A stretch of DNA of 64,000 bases from Planctomycetota bacterium (GTDB taxonomy: Bacteria; Planctomycetota; Planctomycetia; Pirellulales; UBA7805): the NCBI GenBank assembly GCA_003389215.1, contig QQVP01000110.1, positions 21,694 to 85,693 on the forward strand, in the 5' to 3' direction. Shown one piece after another: positions 18,212 through 27,179 of the stretch. The position numbers were made by a program, and so were the translations under genes. The notes below the pieces were generated by a model. It did no database searches. It worked only from the letters and a program-made list of their open reading frames with translations, and was not told where the DNA came from. Positions within the stretch are counted from its first letter, which is position 1, and each line of letters opens with the position of its first letter.

Positions 18212-18492
18212 CATGGGCCACCCAGAAGCGAACGATGAAGCTCTCACTCCTGCCGTTCGGCGGGCAGACGGCAGTGACGCTCGACGCGGCGCAAGCCCGC
18301 GGAACGACGTGCCATTAGCGCGCGACAAAGAGAACGCGACCGGGAGAACCAAGGAAAAAAGAAGTGACGACCGGTACGAGGCGGCCCGGCGCGGTATGGC
18401 GGTCGCGCCCTTCGCGTCGTCGAACCGCGCGGCACTTCCGTTCGCGCAACAATCCAACCGCGCAAAAAAACAACCACACGAACCAACCGCGC

Positions 18493-18533
18493 AAAAAAAG
18501 ACCCTTCGCAGTCGGGGCAGTAACTGCGAAGGG
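18493..18533 (-). terminator. Rho-independent terminator reading leftward
   Basis: Minus strand: stem CCCTTCGCAGT / ACTGCGAAGGG (11 bp, perfect, 10-base loop) followed two bases later by seven Ts (18493-18499). The nearest upstream gene on this strand, the sulfatase, ends 400 bases earlier, so it either ends a long 3' UTR or an unannotated RNA. Confidence 0.75.
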
Positions 18534-18931
18534 AAGCGAGGGCTCTAAGACTTCCCCCGCTGCACATGTGTATTTGTATTCTTTGCGGATGGGCCCCCGA
18601 ATGCAAGTGTGGTCGTGGAGAATTCTCTTGCGGCGGTTCGCCGCACCTCGTTCGGCAAGCGAACTCGTCCGCGCGACGTTCCGTCGCCCTGTGTAAAGGA
18701 GCCGATTTTCGCGGGTTTTCGTTCGCTCACGTCCCGCTGCCGGGCCAACTTATACCCCCTGCAAAGCGGACTCATGACGTGCCGAACGTCTTCGTTCGCG
18801 GCGCTAACGACACCCCCCCTCATCGGCTGGTTCGCCAGGCGGTGAGAGCTGCCTCACCGCAGGCGGCGCGGACTCCGCTCACCGCCCGCCGTCGGCTCCT
18901 GGGGCCAACCCCAGACAGGCAAGCCCAAGAA

Positions 18932-20530
18932 CTACAACTCGGGAATCGCGGCGTCCGCTTCGACGCGCTCGCCTTCCCAAGTCACCACGCCCGCTTCATA
19001 CGTCAACACGCGGCCACCGCTGCCGGGAACGGGTCGGGCGTTGCGCTTCGGCAGGTGCGCGCGATGCCGCGCGAGGTCCGCTTGATATTGCGGGTCCGCG
19101 GCCAGGTTCTGCCACTCGTTCGCATCGCGGCGATGATCGTACAGTTCTTCGCTGCCGTCGGCGTAGCGAATGTACCGCCAGTCGCGGCTGCGGACCGAGT
19201 GGTTGTCATGGTTGTGCGTGGTGATGGCCGGCCACGGTCGCGCCGTCTGCGCATCGCGCAGTTGCGGCATCAGGCTATGACCCTCCAGTCCTTCCCGCGC
19301 GGGCAGGCCGCAGAGTTTGACGAGCGTCGGATAGAGATCCAACAACTCGGCCGGCTCACCACAGCGGGCGGTCTTGGCGACCTGCGGACCGGCGAAGATC
19401 AGCGGTACCTGCGTCGACTCCTCCCAGAGAGAGTTCTTGCCGGTGATCAGCTTCTCGCCGAGATGAAAACCGTGATCGGACCAGAGCACGACGACCGTGT
19501 TGTCGGCCAACTCGTTTTCCTCCAGCGCCGCCAGAACGCGGCCCACCTGGGAATCCATGAAGCTGACGCAGGCCAGGTACGAGCGAACCAGATTCTTCCA
19601 CTGGTCCTCTTCTTCCAGAAAACGGAGTCGCGGCTCGGGCAATTTCCAATGCAGGTACCAGGAAAATCGCGGCGTGTCGTCACGGTCGTCGCGACGGACC
19701 TTCGGAAGCTGGAGGTTCGACGTCGGGTAAAGATCGAACCACTCTTGCGTCGCGTAGAGCGGCACGTGGGGCAGAAAAAACCCGACGGTAAAGAAGAACG
19801 GCTGCTCGTCGTCGCGACGCGCTTCTGACAGGCGTTCGACTGCCCAGCTGGCGACACGCCAGTCGCCCTTCTCCTCATCGCGGTGGGGAAAGGTGCCCCA
19901 GTCGACCAGCGGATGCCGGCTCGGCGTTTTGACGAGCAGCTGTCCGGGACCGCGACCGATGCTCACCGGCGGTCCGTGGCGCGCGAACTCGGCCCGTGTG
20001 CGGTCCTCGCGATAGTGATGCACCTTGCCGGCGGTCAGGGTGCGATAACCATGTCGGGCAAAGTACTGGGTGAGGGTCTCGTGATCCTTGAGCGTGGCCA
20101 CTTCGCGCAACCACGGCGAGAGACCGTAGACGCCAGTCGTCGAGGGTCGCAGCCCGGTGAAGATACTGGTCCGCGACGGATTGCAAAGCGGAGCCTGACA
20201 GTGGGCGTTGGTAAACAACGTGCCGCGCGCCGCCAGGGCGTCGATGTGCGGGGTCTTCACCTGCTCATGCCCGCCGAGGCAACCGACCCAATCGTTCAGA
20301 TCGTCGATGCAGATCATGAGCACATTGGGCCGGCGGCCTGCACCCCGTTGGTCAGCGGAGGCTTCTGCCTTGGCCTCACCCGTTACTCCGCCAACCGTCT
20401 CGTCGGCAACCGGCTCGCCATCATCGGCGGCGGCCGAGCCCGCTGTCGTCAGCGTGACGACCGAGAAGATCAGCAGCAGCCGACCTAACGTCGTCGTCGC
20501 TGGCTGCGTGCGTCGTCGTTGCTTCGTCAT
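18932..20530 (-). CDS. Exported sulfatase, iduronate-2-sulfatase type
   Basis: 532 residues from ATG 20530, with GGAGGAG six bases upstream; the longer frame to 20626 has no such site. Signal peptide at 16-35 (GRLLLIFSVVTLTTAGSAAA). The sulfatase core starts NVLMICIDDLNDWVGCLGG (Asp metal ligands at 76-77), and the formylglycine motif CNPSR is at 116-120; Cys116 would be oxidised to formylglycine by a maturase not encoded here. A second metal site appears in LWSDHGFHLGEK. Cleaves sulfate esters, probably from algal or host glycans. A DadA-like oxidase lies 61 bases upstream on the same strand; the functional link is unclear. Confidence 0.93.
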   Translation of the reverse strand: MTKQRRRTQPATTTLGRLLLIFSVVTLTTAGSAAADDGEPVADETVGGVTGEAKAEASADQRGAGRRPNVLMICIDDLNDWVGCLGGHEQVKTPHIDALAARGTLFTNAHCQAPLCNPSRTSIFTGLRPSTTGVYGLSPWLREVATLKDHETLTQYFARHGYRTLTAGKVHHYREDRTRAEFARHGPPVSIGRGPGQLLVKTPSRHPLVDWGTFPHRDEEKGDWRVASWAVERLSEARRDDEQPFFFTVGFFLPHVPLYATQEWFDLYPTSNLQLPKVRRDDRDDTPRFSWYLHWKLPEPRLRFLEEEDQWKNLVRSYLACVSFMDSQVGRVLAALEENELADNTVVVLWSDHGFHLGEKLITGKNSLWEESTQVPLIFAGPQVAKTARCGEPAELLDLYPTLVKLCGLPAREGLEGHSLMPQLRDAQTARPWPAITTHNHDNHSVRSRDWRYIRYADGSEELYDHRRDANEWQNLAADPQYQADLARHRAHLPKRNARPVPGSGGRVLTYEAGVVTWEGERVEADAAIPEL

Positions 20531-20591
20531 GAGATGCTCCTCCGTAGGACCCTGTACCGCCGTCGCACCTGCGCCGCCGCGGGCGGCCTCG

Positions 20592-21833
20592 CTAATTCGT
20601 GAAGCGATCGGGCCGCAGCGCCGCAATGTCGAGGCTCGTCTTGCCGGTCAAAATTCCCTCGGCGACCAGCTTACCCGTGATCGGCCCCTGGGTAAGTCCC
20701 AGCATACCGTGTCCCGAGGCGATCCAGACCTTCGGCGACGTGGGCGTGGGCCCAATCATCGGCACGCCGTCGGGGGCCATTGGTCGCAGATGGCACCAGC
20801 GCGACCGCACGGGGGCCGATTCGATGCCCTCCATGTAACGCCCGGCGCCGACCGACAGCTGGCGAATGCGTGCCGGCAGCTGACGCAGATTGAAGCCACT
20901 CAGTTCCATGGTTCCGGCCAGCCGCACGAAGTCGTCGATCGGCGTGGCAAAGACCCGCTCCTCGACGAATAAGGTCGGCGCCCGAATGCCGGGCTGGGGC
21001 GCTTCGATGTCGAGATGGTAGCCCTTGCCGGGCTGGATCGGCAGCCGCAGGTCGAGCTGCCGGGCGAGCCGGGGCGTCCAGGCTCCGCCAGCCACCACGG
21101 CACGGTCGACCTCGAGCTGGTCGTCCGCGGTCGTGATTCGCACCGGGCCACTTCCGTTGGCGAGGACCTGTTTCACCTCGACGTGTTCTCGCAGTTCGAC
21201 GCCACGCTCCGCGGCGGCCCGGCTCAGCTCGACGACGAACGTGGCCGGGTTGCAGTAGGCCGATTCGTGGAATTGCACGCCGCCGGCCACCGGGGTCGTG
21301 ACCGCCGGCTCCAACTCGCGAACTTCGTCCGCCGAGACCTCGCGCCAGGTGAAGCCAAAGCCCTCGAGCAGCTCGGCTTCGTGAAGCACCTCGGAGAGCG
21401 ATTTCTTGCTGAGACAAACTTCCAGGCGGCCGAGGCGATGATAGCCGAAGTCGAAACGGTCCTTGAACTCTTCGAAGAGCTCGAAGCTGGCATGCCCCAA
21501 CAGGGCGAGCAGCTCCGTGGCGCGGCGAACCCGCGGCGGCGAACAAGCCTTGTGAAATCGCCACAGCCAGCACATGAGCCCCCAGTCCCAGCGCATGGGA
21601 ATGTAGAGCGGGCTGGACCGCTTCATCAGCAGGCTCAGGTTGCGCCAGATGACGCCGGGCTGATTGAGCGGCATATGCCCGGGAGTCAGTTGTCCGGCAT
21701 TGCCCTGCGAGCTGCCCGAGCAGATCTTGTTCTGTTCGAGCAGGGTCACGCGGGCGCCCATCTCGGCGAGGTAGTAGGCAGTCGAGACGCCGATGACGCC
21801 CCCGCCGATGACCACGACCCGCGACTCCGACAT
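20592..21833 (-). CDS. FAD-dependent D-amino-acid dehydrogenase-like oxidase
   Basis: 413 residues, related to DadA, which oxidises D-amino acids to keto acids and feeds the respiratory chain. N-terminal FAD site VVVIGGGVIGVSTAYYLAEM; DadA signature QNKICSGSSQGNAGQLTPGH; C-terminal GHGMLGLTQGPITGKLVAEG near 375-395. I choose ATG 21833 with GGGAG six bases upstream; the GTG just before it is in frame but worse placed. A predicted promoter lies about 63 bases upstream. The exact substrate is not certain; hydroxyproline or glycine oxidases share this fold. Confidence 0.88.
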   Translation of the reverse strand: MSESRVVVIGGGVIGVSTAYYLAEMGARVTLLEQNKICSGSSQGNAGQLTPGHMPLNQPGVIWRNLSLLMKRSSPLYIPMRWDWGLMCWLWRFHKACSPPRVRRATELLALLGHASFELFEEFKDRFDFGYHRLGRLEVCLSKKSLSEVLHEAELLEGFGFTWREVSADEVRELEPAVTTPVAGGVQFHESAYCNPATFVVELSRAAAERGVELREHVEVKQVLANGSGPVRITTADDQLEVDRAVVAGGAWTPRLARQLDLRLPIQPGKGYHLDIEAPQPGIRAPTLFVEERVFATPIDDFVRLAGTMELSGFNLRQLPARIRQLSVGAGRYMEGIESAPVRSRWCHLRPMAPDGVPMIGPTPTSPKVWIASGHGMLGLTQGPITGKLVAEGILTGKTSLDIAALRPDRFTN

Positions 21834-21895
21834 CACACGCTCCCGAACTCTCCATCACCTCGTACGGAACCGCCCCGCGACGGCCCGACATTGCC

Positions 21896-21924
21896 AATAT
21901 AGGCAGTGTCGTGAAGCCGGAGAA
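21896..21924 (-). promoter_or_regulatory. Predicted promoter for the DadA-like gene
   Basis: Minus strand: -10 TATATT (21896-21901), weak -35 TTCTCC (21919-21924), 17-base spacer. The context CTGCCTATATTGGC resembles the thrS promoter's CTGCCTATACTGGC, which supports a real shared element. Confidence 0.35.
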
Positions 21925-22259
21925 TGGTCGGCGGCGCCCGGCCGCGAACGCGTGCCGTTCTCGCTTGACGCGGGGGTGCCGGCGCGATTGTCGGCAACAA
22001 CTCGAGCCACGAGCGACGGCAACCGGACCGGTCGTGCCGATTAGTTGACGTTTAGCGATCGCCGCCCGGCGTGGCGGACCGCAAGCCACGAGAACCGGCA
22101 GGACCCGCCTCGCCCAGCGAGAAAAGCGGGCCGCCCCACACGTTCTGGCGGGGCGATCGAGCACACCTTGGCCGGCGAAAGCTAGACTTGCCCGAATACG
22201 AAGCCCGCGGTGGACTCCGAGAATGGGACCCGCTTACGGCGTTTTCCGAGAACTTGCCG

Positions 22260-23075
22260 ATGCCAGCCGATACTTCCAATTTCGCCTGTCCCAGCACCGT
22301 CGAGTCGCTGCTGCATACGATCGACGCGCTCGTTCTGGTCATGGAGCCGGACGGCACGATCGCCGAGGTCAATCGGACCTGCGAGAAGCTGAGTGGCTTT
22401 GCCGCCGACGAACTGTGTGGTCGCAACGTGGCCAGCGCCCTGTTGACGCAGGATTCGCACGTCGAGTTCATGCAGAACGTGCGTCGCGTGACCAACGGCG
22501 AGACGATCGATCGCTTTGACGGCTCGCTCCTCACCAAGCGAGGCGACTCGAGCCGCATCCGCTGGACGGGACTGCCGCTTCCCGGCGCCGAATTCGAAAA
22601 CGACACCCCCAGCGTGCTGCTGTGTGGCATCGACGTGACCACGGAACATCGGGCCCTGGTGGAGCTGGAAGAGGCCCGCACGATCAACACCGAGCTGCGG
22701 CAGGAAGTGGAACAGCTGAAGACGGTTGTGGAAGAGTCGGCCGAGCAGCCTCGCCAGGAGCGCCGCAGCGACCGCCGCCGCCACTATCCGTTCGAACAGG
22801 CGCTCGCCCCGCTGGTCGACCGACGGATGCCGGCCGAGAGCGATTTCTTCCGGGTCAAGTTCTACAACCTGGGAGCACGCGGCTTTTCTTATCTGAACCG
22901 CACGGCGCCGGCGCATCGGGATGTCGTCGTCTCGCTGGGAAGCGAAGACATGCAACTGATGCTCACCGCTCAAGTCAAGCACGTCACCGATCGAAACACG
23001 GTGGAAGGCAAGACGCTGTTGATCGGTTGTGAGTTTACCGGTCGCATGGCGACGAATAGTCGCGACGAGAAATAG
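22260..23075 (+). CDS. PAS-PilZ signalling protein
   Basis: About 271 residues from ATG 22260 (GAGAA about 7 bases upstream). The open frame reaches GTG 22071, but those 63 codons are low-complexity, so the start is uncertain. Domains: PAS at about 15-125 (LLHTIDALVLVMEPDGTIAE, then VNRTCEKLSGFAADELCGRN), a coiled coil at 130-165 (ELEEARTINTELRQEVEQLK), and PilZ with its cyclic-di-GMP motif RRSDRRRHYPF, followed by a degenerate DxSxxG region (FYNLGARGFSYL). Likely a cytoplasmic cyclic-di-GMP receptor. It precedes a second PilZ gene and a flippase, suggesting control of exopolysaccharide. Confidence 0.8.
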   Translation: MPADTSNFACPSTVESLLHTIDALVLVMEPDGTIAEVNRTCEKLSGFAADELCGRNVASALLTQDSHVEFMQNVRRVTNGETIDRFDGSLLTKRGDSSRIRWTGLPLPGAEFENDTPSVLLCGIDVTTEHRALVELEEARTINTELRQEVEQLKTVVEESAEQPRQERRSDRRRHYPFEQALAPLVDRRMPAESDFFRVKFYNLGARGFSYLNRTAPAHRDVVVSLGSEDMQLMLTAQVKHVTDRNTVEGKTLLIGCEFTGRMATNSRDEK

Positions 23076-23124
23076 GATGCCGACGGCCAGACGAAGGCGG
23101 CCCGACGACAGTGAGAATCGAACC

Positions 23125-23475
23125 ATGTTCCGATTGACGCCCGCTGCCCCGACCTCCGATTCCCTCGCCAGCGACCGCGACTTGCGACGCGAACCGCGCA
23201 CCCATGATCCCGCCACCGTCGTCTGGCTCGACTCCGGCCACGACGCCGCCGAGCAGGCCGCGACCGGAGACGCCAGCTTCTTGGGCATCGTGCTGCCGCA
23301 GGTGGTCGACGAGTCGCCGAGCGGGATGGCCCTGTTATTCGACTCGTTGCCAAATCTTAACGTCGGCGATCGGGTGCAACTCTCGCAGGACGCGGTCGGC
23401 CGTTCGGCCGTGGTGCGGAACATCGAGCATCTGCCGGAAGGGCAGGTCCGACTCGGTCTCGAGTGGGTCGACTGA
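23125..23475 (+). CDS. Small PilZ-domain-like protein
   Basis: 116 residues from ATG 23125; an upstream in-frame ATG at 23077 is possible. Contains RREPR at about 30-34, a typical first PilZ motif, and VDESPSGMALLFDSLPNLNV (about 76-95) in place of the second D/N-x-S-x-x-G motif. The end VRNIEHLPEGQVRLGLEWVD is the usual last strands of the barrel. Lies 49 bases after the PAS-PilZ gene and 360 before the flippase. The long flexible middle is not conserved with anything I know. Confidence 0.7.
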   Translation: MFRLTPAAPTSDSLASDRDLRREPRTHDPATVVWLDSGHDAAEQAATGDASFLGIVLPQVVDESPSGMALLFDSLPNLNVGDRVQLSQDAVGRSAVVRNIEHLPEGQVRLGLEWVD

Positions 23476-23835
23476 GCCGGTCTCCAACCCGGGACGGGCG
23501 TTCGAAGGTATCGACGGCATCTGCAGCCCCGCCCCGTTTCTTCAGCAGCCCCGCCCCATTGCTTCAGCGGGCCAACCTACCTTCGTCGTCATTGACAAGC
23601 TTGGGAGTGCGAAGCATCATACTGGGTTTACGCCGATGGCATGGCCCACGATGGGGAATCTGTCGGCGGTGGCGGAACTGCATTGCGGCCTCCTGCGTTC
23701 CCGGCGGGCGACGTCGGGCCTTTGCCAGCGAGCTGCGCGACGATGCGGGCGTGGATGGTTGACGTCTTCGCTCGTGCGAGCCCGTCAGCACTCGCCCCGC
23801 CGCTCGACTTCTCTTGAGACAGGATTGCAGGTCCT
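23476..23835. other. Intergenic before the flippase
   Basis: 360 bases, no gene, RNA or terminator that I can support. Confidence 0.45.
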
Positions 23836-25623
23836 TTGACCACGAAGCGCGCGGCGATTCGAGGGGTAATCTTCGGCTGGGTCACCGTGGTGGGCCAGAT
23901 CCTCATCGCCTTCGTGGCGACGCCCATCTTCATTCACGAACTGGGGATCGATCGCTACGGAATCTGGACGATCGTGATGTCGTTCACGGCCTGGTACCTG
24001 TTGGCCGATTTCGGTCTGCGGGGCGCCGCCGTGAAGTACATTTCGCAGCACGAGGCCCTCGAAAATCACGACGCCATCGATGCGGTCATTGTCACGTCGA
24101 CGGGCGCTTATCTTGCGTTCAGCGCTTTGCTCATGGCCGTCGGACTGGTCATCGCGTGGCTGTTTCCCGCCTTCTACGAGACGGAGCTGGTTTCGACGAC
24201 GACCCTTCGTTGGGTGATTATCTTTGCCACGGCGTCCGTGGTGATCAATTTGCTGGGACAGGTCTTCGACGCCTCGTTGGTCGCCCTGCGCCGCTTCGAC
24301 CTGCAGAACCTGGGAGCGCTCGGGGCCCAACTCGTGCAAGCCTGTCTGATTGTCTATGCCTTGAAAGTCGGCCGCGGACTATTGACGATGTCGGTCATCG
24401 TCTTCCTGGTCGCCGTGGGCACGCTGTGCTTTCGCTTCTTGATGGCTCGGCGGATCCTGCACGGCATCTCGCTGCGGCCGAAGCACTTCGATCGCAACCT
24501 GCTCTGGCGGCTCTGTCATTTCGGTGGACTCAGCTCGATTCAGATCATCGCCCGGCAGGGCGCGACACCGGCGAGCAACATCCTGATCGCGATTGCCTTG
24601 GGAACCAAAGCCGGGCCGCCCAACGTAACGTACTTTTCCATCGCCAGTATGCTCTCCGACTACGGAGCACGACTGGCGACCGGGGTGGCGGGGCCGCTCA
24701 TGCCCGTCGCCAGCCAGCTCGATACGCTCGGCCGCGAAAAGATCCTCCGCCGGGCATTTGTCCTCGGCACGAAGACGCTGTTGGCGATGGGCTGCATTAT
24801 GGCCACGGTGCTCGTGGCGATCGGCTTCCCGCTGATCGAGTTTTGGATCGACGATCCCACGACGCTGGGAGGCCTTACCAGCAGCGAATTCGCCGGCATG
24901 ACCTATCCCTTGCTCTGCATTCTGTTGCCGGCCTATATCTTTCGGATGGTCGGCATGGGTTCGCGCAGCATCCTGATGGGGACGAATCGGATCGAATTTC
25001 TCGGCGTCGTGGGGCTCGTGGAGATCGTGCTGACGCTCGGCATCGGCTCCGTGCTGCTGTGGAGCTTCAAGTGGCCCATCGGCATGGCCATTGGCATCCT
25101 CGTCGGGCAGGCGGTCGGCGGCGGCTTCCTGATTCCACTCGCGGCAGGACGCGCCGTGCGCATCACGCTCGGTGAATTTCTCGCCAAGGTGATCGGCCCC
25201 GTGCTGACCGCCATCGTGCCCGTCATCGCCGTGGCTTATGGAGTCTGGCTTACGAATCAGTACGGCGGTTGGCTGCAGGCTCAGAACGTCTACCACATCG
25301 TCGTGCAGGCCTTGGCGATTGGCTGTGTCGGTGCCTTGTGTATCTTTCTGATCTGCTTCGATCGCCCCCTGCGGAATGACATTCTGCAATCGTTCATTAC
25401 GAAGAACTTCCTGCTCTCCTCTGTAGGCACTCGCCTCCGCCGACTGCCGGGTGGACAGCGGTTTCTCGAGCCGTTGCTGCATCACACCGGTCGAGGAGAC
25501 GTGCCGCCAGAGGACGACGACGACGGTTCCGCAGCGGTGGCCACGGATGGTGACCGCACCGCGGCGGCGACCGATTCGGCGTCCAGCGCAGACGCCTCCG
25601 CCGAACCAAAGCAGGGACGCTGA
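23836..25623 (+). CDS. Polysaccharide flippase (Wzx/MATE-like)
   Basis: 595 residues with about 14 hydrophobic helices, moving lipid-linked glycans across the inner membrane. N-terminal signature VIFGWVTVVGQILIAFVATP, then IHELGIDRYGIWTIVMSFTA and LADFGLRGAAVKYISQH, typical of the polysaccharide biosynthesis (RfbX) family. Unusually, a 70-residue acidic cytoplasmic tail follows the last helix (PPEDDDDGSAAVATDGDRTA and on). Start TTG 23836. Follows two PilZ-type genes on the same strand, so its output may be controlled by cyclic-di-GMP. Confidence 0.88.
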   Translation: MTTKRAAIRGVIFGWVTVVGQILIAFVATPIFIHELGIDRYGIWTIVMSFTAWYLLADFGLRGAAVKYISQHEALENHDAIDAVIVTSTGAYLAFSALLMAVGLVIAWLFPAFYETELVSTTTLRWVIIFATASVVINLLGQVFDASLVALRRFDLQNLGALGAQLVQACLIVYALKVGRGLLTMSVIVFLVAVGTLCFRFLMARRILHGISLRPKHFDRNLLWRLCHFGGLSSIQIIARQGATPASNILIAIALGTKAGPPNVTYFSIASMLSDYGARLATGVAGPLMPVASQLDTLGREKILRRAFVLGTKTLLAMGCIMATVLVAIGFPLIEFWIDDPTTLGGLTSSEFAGMTYPLLCILLPAYIFRMVGMGSRSILMGTNRIEFLGVVGLVEIVLTLGIGSVLLWSFKWPIGMAIGILVGQAVGGGFLIPLAAGRAVRITLGEFLAKVIGPVLTAIVPVIAVAYGVWLTNQYGGWLQAQNVYHIVVQALAIGCVGALCIFLICFDRPLRNDILQSFITKNFLLSSVGTRLRRLPGGQRFLEPLLHHTGRGDVPPEDDDDGSAAVATDGDRTAAATDSASSADASAEPKQGR

Positions 25624-25706
25624 GGCGTACGCCGCTGATCTCGCTTGTTTCGTTGCAGGCCGCCCTGTCGGCCCCATGCGCCGCCTCGTCTGCCGACGAG
25701 CCAAAG

Positions 25707-25739
25707 CAAAAAGGCGAACCTCGCCCGTGAGGTCCGCCT
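25707..25739 (-). terminator. Terminator of the fasciclin gene
   Basis: Minus strand: AGGCGGACCTC / GAGGTTCGCCT with one mismatch and a 6-base loop, followed by a run of five Ts (25708-25712 as A on the plus strand). It lies about 50 bases after the fasciclin stop codon. Confidence 0.85.
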
Positions 25740-25786
25740 CTTCGTACTTTCAACAGCGTTGCCTGCAGCGCGGGGCGGTCCGCGTC

Positions 25787-26305
25787 CTATTCGGGAATGA
25801 TTACGGAGTCGATCACGTGGATCACCCCGTTGCCACACTCGATATCCGCCTGGACGACGTTAGCGTTGTCGATCTTGACGCCGCCGTCGGCGACGCTGAT
25901 GGTGACGTCGCTGCCCTGGACGGTGGTGGCTTTGTCGAGCTTGACCACGTCGGCGGCGGTGACTTTGCCAGGAACGACGTGGTAGGTGAGGATCGCTACC
26001 AACTTCGACTTGTTCTCCGGCTTGAGCAGCGTTTCGACGGTGCCCTCGGGGAGCTTGGCAAAGGCGTCATCGGTCGGAGCGAAGACGGTAAACGGGCCGT
26101 CGCCCTGAAGGGTGCCGACAAGATCGGCAGCCTGAACGGCGGCGACGAGTGTGCTGAAACTGCCGGCGTCAACCGCCGTGGCAACGATGTCGGGCTTGGC
26201 TTCGGCGTGCTGATCGTTGAGGGGGCACTTGTCGGCTGCCAGAGCAGGAACGGCTACGAGAGAGGCGACGACCGCGAAGGCGGCCAATGTGAGGAAATGT
26301 TTCAT
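25787..26305 (-). CDS. Secreted fasciclin (FAS1) domain protein
   Basis: 172 residues, single FAS1 domain, exported. Signal peptide [23 protein letters not shown]. Hallmarks: [20 protein letters not shown], then [20 protein letters not shown] (H1 box, about 73-92), [16 protein letters not shown], and the final [12 protein letters not shown] (H2 box). FAS1 proteins mediate adhesion or matrix contacts. Length is normal for a bacterial single-domain form. Monocistronic, with its own terminator. Confidence 0.93.
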   Translation of the reverse strand: MKHFLTLAAFAVVASLVAVPALAADKCPLNDQHAEAKPDIVATAVDAGSFSTLVAAVQAADLVGTLQGDGPFTVFAPTDDAFAKLPEGTVETLLKPENKSKLVAILTYHVVPGKVTAADVVKLDKATTVQGSDVTISVADGGVKIDNANVVQADIECGNGVIHVIDSVIIPE

Positions 26306-26589
26306 CGGTTTAGCCTTACTTTTTTTGTGTTTCGAATTGTTTCTTGTTTACCGGTAGGTGAAAAAGCAACGCCGCTCGGCCGAGTCGTTCTGCTTCTTTC
26401 GTTCTTTAGCGCCCGTCGTCCGATTCGACAAGTTCACCCGGCGATCGGCGCGCTGGACGAAAATGAATGCGTCCGTGAATCGATGCGCTGACGGCGCAGG
26501 ATGAAAGGGCGCGGGATCGACGGGACGTCTCCGCGCTTCGCACTTGAAGAAACGAAGAGTGAAGAGCAGAGATAAGCGCCGGCTCGTAT

Positions 26590-26931
26590 CTAAGAACCCG
26601 AGGACGCGGCAGCACGCGCACGCCGCAGAGGCACCGCTAGGGGGCCGCATCGGCCCCCAGTAGCGTGCCGGCAAACTCGTCGAGGTGCTGCAAGTTGTCG
26701 CAGTACGCGGTGCACGGAATCTGCTGCCGAAGACTCTCGTGCAGCGATCTTCCGCCCAGCACGAAAGGCCACCTTGTCGGAAAACTCGAGCAACCCGCTG
26801 AGCGGAATCCGGCGATGGCCGCCCGGCGTGTATTGGGTGGCGATGGCGCCTCGATCACACCACCGTTTAATCGACGACTCGCTTACGGAAATCGCCCGGG
26901 CAACCTGTTTGGGAGTGAGCAGATCGTTCAT
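26590..26931 (-). pseudogene. Excisionase/MerR-type DNA-binding protein, probably frameshifted
   Basis: The N-terminus from ATG 26931 is a clear winged helix-turn-helix: MNDLLTPKQVARAISVSESS, then IKRWCDRGAIATQYTPGGHR. After EFSDKVAF the current frame becomes Arg/Ala-rich nonsense to 26590. The neighbouring frame instead reads VLGGRSLHESLRQQIPCTAY, CDNLQHLDEFAGTLLGADAA and stops at 26637. Removing one T from the TTT run near 26770 would join them into about 97 residues. Either a genuine recent frameshift or a sequencing error. A 13-bp motif just upstream recurs before the sigma-factor gene, so this protein could regulate it; that is speculation. Confidence 0.65.
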
Positions 26932-26954
26932 CGCTGGCACCGAAATAGATCGAT

Positions 26955-26967
26955 TTGACCGTTTTTT
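26955..26967 (+). promoter_or_regulatory. 13-bp motif TTGACCGTTTTTT, copy 1
   Basis: Same 13 bases as at 27142-27154 and in the same orientation, 24 bases upstream of the HTH gene start. A candidate binding site or -35-containing element shared by the divergent HTH and sigma genes. Confidence 0.45.
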
Positions 26968-27141
26968 GTGGATTCCCGCCTGTCGCTAAAACATACCCCT
27001 GCTGTCGGGCCGAACAGGCCAAAATGTATACAACTTTATTGACTGCAAGTAGTTAAGAAAACCACATCGAAAAGAACCAAGAATTTTAGCTGGCGGCCGT
27101 TGCCTGGGGCCCGGGAGATCGGTATAACGGATGTGAACGAA

Positions 27142-27154
27142 TTGACCGTTTTTT
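27142..27154 (+). promoter_or_regulatory. 13-bp motif TTGACCGTTTTTT, copy 2
   Basis: Identical to 26955-26967, 26 bases upstream of the sigma-factor ATG. TTGACC resembles a -35 box, but no -10 follows at 16-18 bases, so a protein site is as likely. Confidence 0.45.
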
Positions 27155-27179
27155 AACTCTACCGCTTCGGGAGCCGATC

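Larger units (their letters stand above)
17965..18931. other. 967-base intergenic region with operator-like palindrome and terminator
   Basis: Between the lectin gene (start 17964) and the end of the sulfatase. Holds a perfect palindrome (18184-18211), an extra half-site (18124-18133), a duplicated 17-mer (18454-18470, 18483-18499) and a terminator (18493-18533). I see no confident protein gene; a Cys-rich start at 18566 is recorded as rejected. Confidence 0.55.

Noticed and set aside
17753..18457. Minus-strand frame extending upstream of the lectin gene
   Set aside because: Different frame from the lectin gene, with Arg/Ser-rich shadow composition. The palindrome at 18184 lies inside it.
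18566..18640. Cys-rich start of a plus-strand frame (MCICILCGWAPECKCGRG)
   Set aside because: It has no ribosome-binding site, and the frame runs on into the antisense of the sulfatase gene with random composition. A short Zn-ribbon-like peptide cannot be excluded.
23204..23839. Frames overlapping the small PilZ gene
   Set aside because: Arg/Ser/Pro-rich shadows of the PilZ-coding strand.
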